Assembly: GCA_028023455.1 (NCBI GenBank)
Contig: JAQFVV010012537.1
Coordinates: forward strand, 1,056,001 to 1,120,000
Length of the DNA stretch: 64,000 nucleotides
DNA from: Epiperipatus broadwayi
Taxonomy: Eukaryota > Onychophora > Udeonychophora > Euonychophora > Peripatidae
Reading direction: 5' to 3'
The translations under genes and the position numbers were made by a program. How positions within the stretch are numbered: position 1 is the first letter of the stretch; the number at the start of each line of letters is the position of its first letter. The notes beneath the pieces were generated by a model. That model was not told the origin of the DNA, did no database searches, and was given only the letters and a program-made list of their open reading frames with translations. This document shows, in pieces, positions 11,453-22,255 of the stretch.

Positions 11453-11797
11453 TCATGACAGTGCACCTGCATGTGCTATTTCTTTACCTTTCTGATATTG
11501 GAGTATATAGTCATAACCTGACAAAATATTTCTCCAACGCATCATGCGTGGGCTTAAATGTTTGGATGCCAGTCTATCATGGCCCAGAATTCCCAGTAGT
11601 GGTTTGTGATCTGTACTTATTACCAAATTTCTGCGAAGCAGGAATTGATGAAATTTTTTAAGGCCAAAAAAGGTAGCCAATGCCTCTTTGTCTAATTGGG
11701 TGCAGTTCCTTTCTGCTTTTGAAAGGGTCCTTAATGCATATGCAATAGGATGCTCCCTTTGTAGCATGGATAAGATAGTACTACTCCTATTCCCCAT
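11453..11797 (-). pseudogene. Element A RNase H domain
   Basis: The open stretch encodes HPIAYALRTLSKAERNC, QLDKEALATFFGLKKF (catalytic Glu), STDHKPLLGIL (catalytic Asp) and RMMRWRNILSGYDYIL, in the order found in Ty3-type RNase H, which removes the RNA template. The first catalytic Asp block lies upstream, around 11800-11850, in a different frame. Position just after RT and before integrase agrees with the Ty3 order. The end of the domain reads KGKEIAHAGALS, where a working copy normally has a VADALSR-like strand. Confidence 0.88.
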
Positions 11798-11880
11798 TCG
11801 GATGCATCTGTGGTTAAATGTACTTCTAAAGTGCTATTATAATGCACTAACTGTTTAACTAATGATAGTAAGGTTTTTGT

Positions 11881-12655
11881 TTACAGGAAGGCTTCTTGAT
11901 GGATTTTTTCCCATTTCCGCTTTTGATTCTTCTTTAATAAATCATGTAAGCATTTTGCAATCTGAGCCTTGTTCTTCAAAAAAGGCTCAAAAAACTTCAT
12001 CAATCCCAAAAATGCCTGCAGCTGTTTGATGTTGTTTGGTGGAGAGGCATTCATCACTGCTGTTACTTCCTGTGGTGATGGTTTATTCCTCCTGTCTGAA
12101 ATCAAATGACCTAAAAATGTTAATTGTTTTTCCATCCATATGGTCTTTTGTGCATTCAGTTTTACACCTAATTTTCGGTAATTTCTCGAACACAGCGAGG
12201 AGCCTTTCTTGTAACTTATCTTCCAAATTGCCATGATGAATATATTGTCAAAATATGGAATGACTTTCACTAAACTTTGTAACAAACCATTGATCTTGGC
12301 TTGAAAAATATTCAGCACTATAAAAATACCAAATGGTCGTCTGTTGCATTTATATAAACACATGTGTCATAGGTGCTAATTTATCCATTACACAAATCTG
12401 ATGGAATGCAGAGTTTAGATATAACTTGGCAAAATACGGAGCATTTTGTAGACCCACCAGTATTTCCCTAATGTTTAGCACAGGGTACACTCCCCTGTTT
12501 AAATATTTATTTATTGTGACTCGGTAATCCCCACACAACCTAACATCCCCATTTGGTTTGGTTATTACCAATAATGGTGTAGCCCAATCAGAGGTTTTGA
12601 TGAGTGTTAATACTCCTTTTTTGACTAAAGATTTTAGCTTATCTTCAACCTTCAC
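11881..12655 (-). pseudogene. Element A reverse transcriptase, catalytically dead
   Basis: Two overlapping frames make up the domain. The first (12655-12350) has SDWATPLLVITKPNG, RLCGDYRVTINKYL and FAKLYLNSAFHQI; the Tyr in KLYLNS stands where the first catalytic Asp should be. The second (12363-11881) starts near RRPFGIF and has IPYFDNIFI at about 12240-12258, a Y-F-D-N box in place of YxDD. It continues with FLGHLISDRR and LQAFLGLMKFFEPFL, the RT-RNase H connection. Both changes remove metal-binding Asp residues, so it could not polymerise. The family call is secure from the WATPLLVITKPNG and FLGH motifs. Confidence 0.92.
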
Positions 12656-12897
12656 TCTTTATGCAAATAGCACTTTTTGCGGTTTGCTAACTACTGGACA
12701 CGCATTTTCTAATAATTCTATTTTGACTGGTTTTGTATCCATCAACCCTAATTCTTCATTAAAAAGCTCTGGATATTTTCTAGTTATTTCCTGTTCTATA
12801 GAAATCCCTTTTATAATATTATTTTCTATTCCTAATTCACAGAATCAATCTCTCCCTACGGGATTAATTTTTGGCTTTACGATATATAACCGTAGAT

Positions 12898-13155
12898 TTA
12901 GTTTTTTACCATTATACTTGATTGGCACTGTAACGGGCTGCAAATTTTAAGCACTTGACCATTTACGTCTTTCACTCTAATACTTATCTTCTCTAGTGAA
13001 CTCTTCAAATTAGTTGCTGACAAGCTTTCCCAATCTTTAAGAGACATTATAGAAATGGCTGATCCACTGTCTATTTCCATTTCTATTTCCTTTTTCTGAA
13101 TTTTTACTTTAATCATAAACTGACATATCTCTTTCACATGTAAGTTTTTAATCAT
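12898..13155 (-). pseudogene. Element A aspartic protease
   Basis: The sequence MEIDSGSAISIMSLKDW contains D-S-G, the active-site triplet of retropepsins, preceded by the IKVKIQKKEIEME strand. The protein would cut the Gag-Pol precursor as a dimer. The second half (flap and ILGLG-like strand) is not clear because the frame shifts near 12898. It lies between zinc knuckles and RT as expected, and element B has the same block at 17656-17883. Confidence 0.85.
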
Positions 13156-13205
13156 GATTTTTTTTTATTAATTTCCCTCCCCTACTTTCTGACATAGGGT
13201 TTTCA

Positions 13206-13321
13206 ATTCTACCCTCCTTTTTACAGATTAGCACCAAATGCCCCCTTTTACCACATTTGAAGCATGAGTTTTTGTTCTATTTGCACTCTTTGGTGATATG
13301 GCCTAATTTACCACAATAGTA
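13206..13321 (-). pseudogene. Element A nucleocapsid zinc knuckles
   Basis: Reading the minus strand from 13321 gives YCGKLGHITKEC and, after a stop, FKCGKRGHLVLIC. Both fit C-x2-C-x4-H-x4-C, the RNA-binding knuckle of retroelement Gag. They sit between gag and protease. The stop between the two knuckles is one of several nonsense changes in this element. Confidence 0.88.
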
Positions 13322-13990
13322 TTAAGTAAGTTTAGTGTTGTTTTTACTTTTTGACTCATGAGGGCTACTGTTCTCATTATTTGTCTTGAAAACACCCATT
13401 TTTGCATTCTCTTCTGATCTTACTCTATAAGCCTGACCTTGCTTCAAAATGAGCACATATGCTATGTCGTTCTTAATGGCCATTTCATATGTTAATTGTG
13501 ATTTTATTAACAATTGTTGCCTAAGCCTGTTATCCACTATCCCCCAGAATAATTGATTCATAAGGATTTCCTCTACATAATCGCCATACCCACAATCTTT
13601 AGCTAATTCTTTCAAAGCCAAATTATACTCTTTTATTTTCTTGCCCTTTAGTTGCTTTCTATCACACAGGGTTAATATCACAATATGACGAGAGGGACGT
13701 GGGCTAAAATGTTCATTTAATTTTTTAATTACTTCTTCGTATTAAATCTTCTCAGGCAATGGTAGTTCAAAATATTTACTTATAACTTCAATTACCCTCT
13801 TGCTCATGAAATACATGAGTAGTGCGAGTTTCTTTTTATTATCATCTATCCCATTCAAGGTAAAAAAAATTTCTATCTGGGTTATATATAATGGCCATTC
13901 TGATATGTTATCTACCCTGAATTCTCCTATGCTATTTTGACCAATTGAATACATTTTTAGTACGAAATCTAAACCGTTCGATTTTTGCAA
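13322..13990 (-). pseudogene. Element A gag (capsid region), two pieces
   Basis: The first piece (13990-13742) has FRVDNISEWPLYITQIEIFF and KKLALLMYFMSKRVIEVI. The second (13681-13322) has KGKKIKEYNLALKELAKDC, DYVEEILMNQLFWGI and DNRLRQQLLIKSQLTY. This is the capsid pattern of mag-like Gag: a helix-rich domain with 'I.ey...L..LA..C.Y...' spacing. It packs element RNA into particles. A frameshift at about 13690-13740 separates the pieces. No membrane signal is visible. Confidence 0.85.
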
Positions 13991-14059
13991 TTAACTGCTA
14001 TTTCCTAATAATCCTCCCTCCCTGTTTACAAGGTTTATTCCTGATTGCACCACTTTATT

Positions 14060-14649
14060 TGCTGTGTCCCTGCTTTCACCAGTGATCAGCAATATTAACT
14101 TTGGTTTAGTAAAGAGAGACCAGATATGGAATATAATAGTTTAATATACATAAAATAGCTAACATACAATATAATATGGAGAACTAACTACAACAGTTGG
14201 GAATCTTAATATCCTAATGCTCCCTGCATACCAAAAGTTAAAAGTTTATAAGTAAAGTTCACTCTACCTGCAAAAGGCATAAATTTATTATCCACGAAAG
14301 AGCCCTGTTGGGTGTTGTAAATTAATAAAAGATCAATATGATCTGTTTAAGGTCCTAGTCAGCTGGATTACCTACAGGTGCCAATTACCTGAGAATATTC
14401 TGTCCTCTTGAACACACACCCACCAGCACTGTAGCAGGAAAAACACCTCGAGAGTCTTTTGACTTTTGTTTTTATACCTGTCGGTCTCATATTCTTTCTT
14501 TATATTTCTGGAGTAGTTGGTGATCCGTGTCTGTCAGACGTTAGATCCGGGTTTCACTGATTTGTTTTATTTAAGAAAATTAGCTTGACAATCTACAACT
14601 GTTGTCAATTGTTATTATTATATATTGTTATTACTCTCTATATATAACA
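14060..14649 (-). repeat. 5' LTR of element A
   Basis: 590 bp, aligned along its length with 9451-10088 and about 50 bp shorter, mainly from deletions in the segment corresponding to 9960-10080. It begins TGCTGTGTCC and ends TATAACA on the plus strand, and is followed by the target repeat CTTAT at 14650-14654. Confidence 0.9.
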
Positions 14650-14998
14650 CTTATATTAATATATTATCAGAATATCTTAAAATAAAAAATAAATATGATA
14701 AGATAATCATCATTAATTTAGATAAAAGATATTGAAATATTAATAATCAATTATAATTATTATTAATAATTCAGTTGATTGATCACAGATTCTTTTTTAT
14801 ATATAAAATTTGTTTTGTATGTCTAATTTCCTTATTACAGGATGCTTATATGCTATATGTTACAACTCTAAAGAAGAGGTTGAATAATCAACTCTTTTTA
14901 AAAGTTTGGAATAATAAAATATTGTATTTGCATTATGTAAAATGCATAAAAAGATATGTTATTATTGTTTATTCATATTACTTTTAATGATAGATTCA

Positions 14999-15435
14999 AA
15001 ATATGTTATGTATGTTCAAATATATATCAAATGCATAAATGTAAATAAACACAAAATGTAAAAAAAAAATATAATTATGTTAAAGATTTATTATTAATAA
15101 AAATTAAAATGTACAAAGTAAAATAGCCAAGGGATCAGAAAGTAAAAAGCTATTTTTAAGTCTCTACTGTAGTTATCAATGAATGAATCAGTAACTCTAA
15201 TTCATTTGACTATTAATCTTTTTAACTACAATTATTTTACATAGATTAGTTACTTCAATCGCTAATCTTTCTAATTGTTTTGACATTTAAATAACTTTTT
15301 ACTTTCTGATCATCTGGCTATTTTACTTTGTACATTTAAATTTTTTACTAATAATAAATCTTTAATATAATTATATATATATATTTATTTAAGCATTTGT
15401 ATATGTATTTGAACATACACATATATAACATTAGC
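14999..15435. repeat. Inverted repeat made from LTR-B ends
   Basis: The segment 14999-15165 is the reverse complement of 15287-15435 over about 150 bp with some mismatches. For example, ACAAAGTAAAATAGCC at 15114 faces GGCTATTTTACTTTGT at 15324. The right arm is the terminal part of the LTR seen at 18572-19369, so an LTR end has been joined head to head with its own inverted copy. The spacer of about 120 bp is LTR sequence too. Confidence 0.85.
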
Positions 15436-16291
15436 TCCAAACAGCAAGTGTTAGCTTTATTTTTTCACTGGGATTCTGTAATTCAAGTTCACATGAGCTG
15501 CTGTGATTGGTTCATCTTCAGATCCTGTTGATAAAAGTAATTATTTCACTTTCTCTATCTGCATCCTGGATTGGAGAATTTAATCTTTTGTTTCACACAA
15601 GCAAAAAGTTATTTTTAGGTCTCTGCCATAGTTATCAATGAAGGAATCAGGAACTCTGATTCATTAGACTATTAATATTTTTAACTACAATTATTTTAAA
15701 ACAGGCAAAACTCATTATATATATTGATACACACAGCAAGCTAGAGTAATCAATAAATGCCAGAAGGCTTGTGCATAAAATCCCCATCTAGTGCCTACTC
15801 ATCCAATATCCCCAGACTAGTTTCTGGCTTATGGGACTTCATCAGTGAGGAGCCTTGGATCTGAGAGCACCCATCTAGATCTTAGGATCTAATGCAACTC
15901 TCCAGCATCTACCTTTTATCTCCATTTAGCTACAAAACTATAAGTCTTAAACTGAAAACACCTTAACGTTTTCAATCAAAGCCCATTAGCTTATATAGTC
16001 ATGTGGGACATATGGTTATATAGTCATTAGCTTATATAGTCATAAGAGGAGGTAGTCATGCGATGTTCATTGACTTACAATTATTTTATTTAGATTAATT
16101 ACTTCCATTGCTAATCTTTCTAATTATTTTTACATTTAAATAGCTTTTTACTTTCTGATCACCTGGCTACTTTACTTTGTACATTTTAATTTTTACCAAT
16201 AATTATATATATTTTTACATTTTGCGTTTATTTACATTTGCACATTTGTATATATATATATTTATATATTTGACCATACACATACATAACA
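15436..16291 (-). repeat. 3' LTR of element B, truncated and interrupted
   Basis: It matches 18922-19369 (TCCAAACAGCAAGTGTT..., GATTGGTTCATCTTCA, GAATCAGGAACTCTGATTC, ending ATAACA) but lacks about 350 bp corresponding to the first part of the other LTR. It is interrupted at 15699-16076. Confidence 0.85.
15699..16076. mobile_element. 378-bp retroposon-like insertion with 12-bp target duplication
   Basis: The insertion splits the 3' LTR of element B. The repeat ACAATTATTTTA stands at 15687-15698 and again at 16077-16088, while the uninterrupted LTR (near 19170) has it once. Parts recur at 52138-52245 (GCCAGAAGGCTTGTGCATAAAATCC) and the first bases near 20032. A 12-bp duplication suggests target-primed reverse transcription (SINE/LINE type). 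No coding sequence or clear pol III boxes were found. Confidence 0.8.
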
Positions 16292-16329
16292 TTATCTTCT
16301 CTAAGTTCAGAGATTAATTTGTAATCTCT

Positions 16330-17523
16330 GGATTTAAGGTATAGTCACACTTAGGTAATTTGTAATTTTTCTTTGTCTTTTACTATGTTGGAGTGGATTT
16401 ATCTGGGCCTCACTTGTTATTTTTCCATCTGGTGAACTTGGTTGCTGTTCATCATAGTGGGTATTATCTATTTCTGCCTTGGCAGTACCACTTAGTAACT
16501 GGTTATTGGTATCACTTCCAACTCACTGTTGTAATGTACAGATAATTTTTGACTTTGTCACAAAAATGCTTTTTCTCCTCCTCCTCATTTCCATTTTTGA
16601 TTCTTTTTGAGATCATATAACGATCTGGCCACATGGGCTTTTCCTTCTACAAAATTTTCAAAGTAATTAATACAACCACAGAAAGGCTTGAAGTTGTTTT
16701 ACTTTGTTAGATCTCAGTGCTTCTGATACCACTTTAGATTTTTGGGGGGCAGGAGATGTGACATTTTTAGATATAATATGGCCTAAGAACTTGATTTTGC
16801 TTGTTTTCCATATGCATTTTTGGGTATTAAGTTTTGCTCCAAATTCATTTAGTTTTTTGCAGACTTTAAGTAGACGCATTCTAAGTTCATTTTCAGTAGA
16901 GCTATAATCAGAATGTCACCAAAATATAGGATAATGCCTTTCAATCCATTAAGAAGGGTTTTAATTTTTGATTGAAAAATACTAGGGGCTGAAGTTATTC
17001 CAAATGGGAGCCTCATACACTATGTCAGTGGTTAGTGTTAATATGTTAGTGTCTACTCATTAACTAATATCTGATGGAAAGCAGCCTTAAGATCTAATTT
17101 AGCAAAAAAATTGATCTCTGCAGAGATGCTATTATTTCCTTAGCATTAGAGACTAGGAACATATTTTTACTAATTGCCTTGTTTACCAATATCCTATAAT
17201 TGCTGCACAAACAGAATTTGCCCATTGGGTTTAGTTATAATTACCAATGGTGTAGCCCAATCAGATTTTTTGCGGGTTGTAACACCCCTTTCAAAAGTAA
17301 ATCATCGATTTCCTTTTCGACTTTCTCTTTTTGCCCAAACAGAACTTTATGTGCTTTGCATATTATAGGTAGTGTGTCATTGTTTACCTCTAACAATACA
17401 GGGGGTATTTTAATAATATCTGGTTATCCATTAAACAAGGTAGGAAATTTGACTCACAATTTCTTTTCAATTTTGACCTTTTCCATAATTGTTAGTTTAA
17501 TACCCAATTTTCTAAACCATTGA
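16330..17523 (-). pseudogene. Element B reverse transcriptase remnant and Pol tail
   Basis: From high to low coordinates the minus strand gives SDWATPLVIITKPNG (near 17260), then a decayed palm where no YxDD box can be read. Next come GAKLNTQKCIWKTSKIKFL, GHIISKN and KVKQLQAFLWLY (16879-16667), the thumb and connection. Instead of RNase H the sequence then jumps to a hydrophilic stretch with DEQQPSSPDGKITSEAQ, which resembles the very end of a Pol protein. This points to an internal deletion of RNase H and integrase. Several frameshifts are present, and the enzyme is non-functional. Confidence 0.85.
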
Positions 17524-17655
17524 TGCCTGATTAGGGGGTTGGTTGGAGCATAAACTATATATAAAGATAACTCTATTACTATTCTCTCCATTCTATTTAC
17601 AGATGCCTTAATAACACCTTCAATTTTGATTGCATTGCCATTTATGTCTAGTGCT

Positions 17656-17883
17656 TTAAAGTCTGTTGTTTTTTTTTACTTCAGGGATTTTTTTACTCTT
17701 AGTAGTTACAGTAGTCCAGTCACAGACCAATATTAATGATATGCCACTACCACTGTCCACCTCCATAGATATGGGCTTATCACACAGTTTTAGTTTTAAC
17801 AGTAATTTGTCATCATTTGCCTGACCCTGAAATGAATAATTATAGCTATTAGTTTCCTTGCTAGGATTGTTTTCTTTACACAT
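17656..17883 (-). pseudogene. Element B aspartic protease
   Basis: The stretch contains LLLKLKLCDKPISMEVDSGS, with the D-S-G active site, followed by GISLILVCDW. It is the counterpart of 12898-13155 in element A (MEIDSGSAISIMSLKDW). The frame is broken near 17656, before the flap region can be recognised. Confidence 0.85.
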
Positions 17884-17886
17884 TAT

Positions 17887-18550
17887 TTAAATGTGCCCTC
17901 TTTTTTTTTTTTTTTTTACAAATTTTGCAGCAATCTCTTTTTTAAAGACAGTTGTTGGCTTTATGGCCCCTTTTCCCATAGCAAAAACATATAAACAGGT
18001 TTTCATTGTTAGCAATATTATCATTACACATATATTTATTTGTGATTTACTATTACACTTAAATTCAGTTAATTTTTGAGATTGCTCAAACATGAGTTCA
18101 TAAGGTATCTCATGTTTTATACCCTCAATATAATTTAAGTCACTAATAGGCAATAATTGTGGTTGTAGACTATCATGACACATACCAGTCAAAAAATGTT
18201 CAAGAAGGGCTTCATCTAGGAAAGATGGATAGACACTTCTCTGATAAATTATGAAGAGCACTATTGTAATCTTTTATGCTTTCATCCTTACCTTGATACC
18301 AACCTCGGACTTGCAGTCTGGTGACATGCCTAGAGGAATGGGAATTAACATAACTTGAAAATGATTATTAATCTGATCATATGAACAACCTTCAATTTTA
18401 TTAATGAGTAAGTCTTTTTCCATTTGATGAACATACAGGGATCAACTACTTGCCTGACTGACATCAAACTCTCTGATTGCTATTTGCATTGCCTTATCAT
18501 TCCTTTACTTAAATTTAACTGCTTAAAATTAATTATTTAAGGATTCAAAT
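17887..18550 (-). pseudogene. Element B gag and degenerate zinc knuckles
   Basis: The open part 18261-17887 shows LDEALLEHFLTGMCHDSLQ and PQLLPISDLNYIEGI, similar in pattern to the Gag of element A (EEILMNQLFWGIVDNRLRQQ). Its end has MGKGAIKPTTVFKKEIAAK and a KKKKKRGHI stretch, which looks like two zinc knuckles that have lost cysteines. Sequence from 18262 to 18550 is probably the N-terminal part but is too broken to read. Identification as Gag rests on position and this pattern. Confidence 0.72.
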
Positions 18551-18553
18551 TAA

Positions 18554-18569
18554 GAATGTGACTGCGCCA
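18554..18569 (-). promoter_or_regulatory. Primer-binding-like site of element B
   Basis: On the minus strand TGGCGCAGTCACATTC starts with TGG (complement of tRNA CCA) 2 nt after the 5' LTR, where LTR elements prime minus-strand DNA. The tRNA species cannot be named from this. Confidence 0.6.
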
Positions 18570-18571
18570 AT

Positions 18572-19369
18572 TGCTGTGTCTGTCAATTGCAATAACCATT
18601 AGTAGCAAGATCAGAAATGAGACTACTGTTCTGCAGACCGGTGAATCTAAGAGGGCCCCCTGAAGTACAAATCACAACTAATAACAGTTAACATTTAGAG
18701 TATTTAATAAACAATAATTAATAGAGGTTTAATTATTTACATATATACAAATTAAATATATTAAGGCCTGGAGGCATACATAAATTATAATATAGATCCA
18801 TAAAACCTGTATTGTTCCTAGCTTGCTTTGGTACCTTGGAAGGCAAGCTCTCTGCAGTATAAACTCTTTGTGCATTCTGTGAGAGCCAGCACTGCTGAGT
18901 AAAAGTCAATCTGCACTGACTGAGATCCAAACAGCAAGTGTTTATTTTATTTTCTCTCTGGTACTTTGTAATTCAAGTTCACTTATGCTGCTGATTGGTT
19001 CATCTTCAAATCCAGCTGATAAAATAGTTATTTCACTTTTTCTATCTGCATCCTGCATTGGAGAATTTAATCTTTAGGTTTACACAAGAAAAAAGTTATT
19101 TTTAGGTCACTGTCGAAGTTATCAATGAATCAATCAGGAACTCTGATTCATTCAATTATTAATATTTTTTAAGTACAATTATTTTACTTAGATTAGTTAC
19201 TTCAATCCCTAATCTTTCTAACTGCTTTTACATTTAAATAGCTTTTTACTTTCTGATCACCTAGCTATTTCATTTTGTACATTTTAATTTTTACTACTAA
19301 TAAATCTATATTTTTTACATTTTGCGTTTACGTATTTATTTATGTTTTTGCACATATACATGTATAACA
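18572..19369 (-). repeat. 5' LTR of element B
   Basis: 798 bp from TGCTGTGTCTGTC to TGTATAACA (plus strand). The right part matches the copies at 15160-15429 and 15436-16291. The first nine bases, TGCTGTGTC, are shared with the LTR of element A, which suggests a common lineage of LTR ends. Confidence 0.82.
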
Positions 19370-21755
19370 ATATATTTATAAAGTCAGTAAGATTAACAAT
19401 CTTCTTGGTAATTTACAATTTAGGAAATATTTTGCTGATAATATACTCATTAATTTATGTTTTTTTTCGATTTGATGATTCCTTACACTACTGCACAAAG
19501 AAAATAAATATCTTTTATATAAATTAATTAGTATCAATTCACTGAGTACATTTAAATCGATAATATCAATATAAAAAAAATTTATGCAAACTTTTTTTTT
19601 TTAAATATAAGTTAAATCATGTTACAAAATTTTTTACTGCTGTATTAAAAAATTAATTTGCTATGATAGTTCCTGTTTCTATTTTTTTTTTTTTTTTTAA
19701 ATAATTGATCTTTTGGTCTGAATACAGATATTATGAATTATAATTAGAAAGTGATTAGTAATAAATCTGAGGAAAAAAACAAATATTAGTTTTATATCAT
19801 GGTTTTAATTTTGTTGAACTAGAAACCAATTCTATTAGTGAATTTAAGAGTTAATTATACAAATTCCTCAAGAAAACAATTTCTGTTTATTTTGAAAGAA
19901 AAACTGAAATATTATTAACAAGCTATTGGTAATGTGGTAGATTATTTCTTCACTTTTATTTAAAAGGTCTAGTCTTTTTAAAATGATCAGAAATACAAAG
20001 CAAACATTGTATTATAGAGATCTCGTATTTAAACAGGCAAAAGTCTCCATACAGTATTGCTTCTTATTCAGTTTCATTTCTAGCTACTAGCAGAATTGGT
20101 GCATGGGTAAGAGGCACTTTTATGCAAGATAAATTTCAGTGCCCCTAGTCTCATGAACAAAACTGGCATGAGTGCATTGTGATGGCACATGACCTAGCAT
20201 TTATCAAAACTCTGCGTCTGCTAGATTTATGTTTTTTACAAAAATTAAAACATTTTATTACATGCTAAATTAAATAATATTTCTTTTTTTTTTTATCTCT
20301 TTAATTTATAAGACCTACAATAAATATCATATATGAAGTAATACAATTGTAGAAGCACTAATATGCAATAATGCAGATTTTTCAATTACACTGTTTACCT
20401 AAATGCTTCGGAATGTTCTGGTCATGTTAATGTGAAATCAGCCCAGAATTAGCATTTTTATGTTACTGAAAGAATACGCAAAAAACAACAATTATAAAAA
20501 TAGGATGATATTAACAGATTTGCAGGAAAATATGGAAGAAAATAATATATATATTTTTTGCATTATATGTATTATATTTTGTTTTCTCAAATATTGATTC
20601 AATAAAATTGTACAAAATCATATTTATAATAAATAATAATTATTTGTATATTAGAAGTACCAATTTGTGCAATTTTAATATATCTATATTTGCAAATAAG
20701 ATTATTTATTTTTTTAAATATCTAAATGTTTTTTATCATGTGAAGAAGAGATATTCCATTTATGAAATAAAATTAATTAATTATAACAAAATAATTCTAT
20801 ATAATTTTGTTTAACAAAAGACAATAGAATATTAAAAAAATAAAATTACTTATACTTTTATCTTTTTATTTACATTTTAACTCTCCTGACTCTAGCGGCC
20901 ACAACATGATAAATAACAATTAGTTTTAGCTAAGCTGATTCTTATCAAGATATTAATTAGATTAAGATAACTCTTTGTTTTTACTTTCTTTCATCAGAAT
21001 CTCTCATGCATAAATTATGTTTCTACGATCTTAACAAAATTAGCTTCAAATATTTGTTCAACAATAGAATATTTTTGTTATATGCTTGCTATTTCAGTTT
21101 AAAAACTTAATCATAATATATAGTCAGGTATCTAGGGAATTTAAGGGATTTACTTTATATTTACTTAAGGAAAGAAATTTTCACACATTGTTTATTCAAT
21201 AAATGTTGTTTAATAAGATTATATTAAACAAAAAAAAAAAAAACATCAAACAATTTCTTCCACTAGAATAGATCAAGTATTTTGTTGGCATTCTTAACAC
21301 TTTCCCAATCAAGCAGTTGCAAATTATAATCAATAAAGGATCATTAAACAATAATATAGCATTAAAAATATCATTTTTAAAAATAGGAAAATCTATTAAA
21401 TAAAATGTGTAAAAATATAATACAGAATAGTAAAATAAAGTTACTATTGCTGTAGAAAAAACTTTATAGAAGACACCAGTGGAATCAATCCTAGGACCCC
21501 ACAATAGAGTTGGATGCACTATCACTACTCTAAACTGAATAAGACAGATAGACTATGGAAAATATCAGTAATATAGATAATTTCATTTTATGCAGAATGA
21601 CTATTATTATGAGGCAATATTTTTAATATGTTATATTTTAAAATAAATTATTAATAATAATGTGTTCTTTTTTATATAAATTAAGATATTTAAATAAAAA
21701 TGATTGGGAAATCTAAACATTTTCATTTGCATATAAATTGTATTAATTTAATGAC
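19370..21755. other. AT-rich intronic sequence, no gene recognised
   Basis: Only short AT-rich open frames occur. A patch near 20030-20220 begins like the insertion at 15699 (TAAACAGGCAAAA) and then diverges, so it may be a distant or composite copy. No splice-flanked EGF-like exon or RNA gene was found. Confidence 0.55.
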
Positions 21756-22255
21756 AAAAGATGTCATCCCCGTCAAGCATTGGTGGTCTTACAAGCAGTT
21801 GTCATGGGTTCGCTTCCCTGCCGATGCTTTGACACATGAAAAAAAAAGATGTCATCTTGTTTGCTTTTGTGCAATGATAGAGTATATATATAATACATTT
21901 CGAGACTTGAGCAATTGTCACAACATATCTAAATAAGAAATTATTCCACTTGTATTTAAATAAAAAAGAATGTACTTCTAACAATAAAGTGTTTTGGAAA
22001 TCTAAACATTTACAAATAAGTTTTATTAATTATCGCAACAAAATAGCATCAGCCTGTTCAATTTAGCTAAAAAAAGAGTATATACATAATAGAATATGAG
22101 CTCAAGCCTTAAAATTCAAGGCTGAATTGTCATAATAAGTTGAAGTAAAAAAGGATTCCATATTCAAATAAAAAATATTTGTACTCAGAATGTATTTTTA
22201 ACAATGAAGTGATTGAAAAATGTGAACATTTTCATATTACAAATAAATTTTATTA
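21705..22255. repeat. Diverged tandem repeat, about 220-290-bp period
   Basis: The motif AAATCTAAACATTT..., followed by ...AAATAAGTTTTATTAAT, recurs near 21710, 21997 and 22218. AGAATGTACTTCTAACAATAAAGTG at 21968 is echoed at 22187. The units have diverged considerably. The tRNA-derived insertion at 21769 lies in the first unit. Confidence 0.65.
21769..21843 (+). pseudogene. Retroposed tRNA-Gly-derived sequence with target duplication
   Basis: The core 21777-21827 begins GCATTGGTGGT and ends GGGTTCGCTTCCC plus TGCCGATGC. The first and last seven bases pair as an acceptor stem (GCATTGG with CCGATGC, one G-T pair). This is how metazoan tRNA-Gly starts and ends, but the anticodon arm and most of the D arm are missing. 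An A-rich tail follows. The 13-bp repeat AAAAGATGTCATC flanks it at 21756-21768 and 21844-21856, which shows retroposition. It is either a truncated tRNA pseudogene or a very short tRNA-derived SINE; a functional tRNA is excluded. Confidence 0.82.

Larger units (their letters stand above)
9451..14649 (-). mobile_element. Ty3/mag-like LTR retrotransposon A, complete outline
   Basis: Two LTRs in direct orientation (9451-10088 and 14060-14649) flank gag, zinc knuckles, protease, RT, RNase H and integrase in Ty3 order on the minus strand. The element is bordered by the 5-bp direct repeat CTTAT at 9446-9450 and 14650-14654. A polypurine tract (minus strand GGAGTAAGAGGAGGAGGG) lies beside the 3' LTR at 10089-10106. 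A primer-binding-like TGGTGCAATCAGG lies 7 nt inside the 5' LTR (14040-14052). Integrase tail wording (TATGKSPVELLMSRKL) is typical of the mag/K02A2.6-like group. Length is 5.2 kb. Many frame breaks and changed catalytic residues make it dead. Confidence 0.92.
15436..19369 (-). mobile_element. Ty3/mag-like LTR retrotransposon B, internally deleted
   Basis: A full 5' LTR (18572-19369) and a truncated 3' LTR (15436-16291, itself split by a 378-bp insertion) enclose gag, protease and RT remnants on the minus strand. RNase H and integrase are missing: the sequence passes from the end of RT to a hydrophilic tail at 16330-16560. A primer-binding-like site (TGGCGCAGTCACATTC) lies 2 nt inside the 5' LTR at 18554-18569. 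The proteins resemble element A most, for example SDWATPLVIITKPNG, so A and B are related but separate families. Confidence 0.85.
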
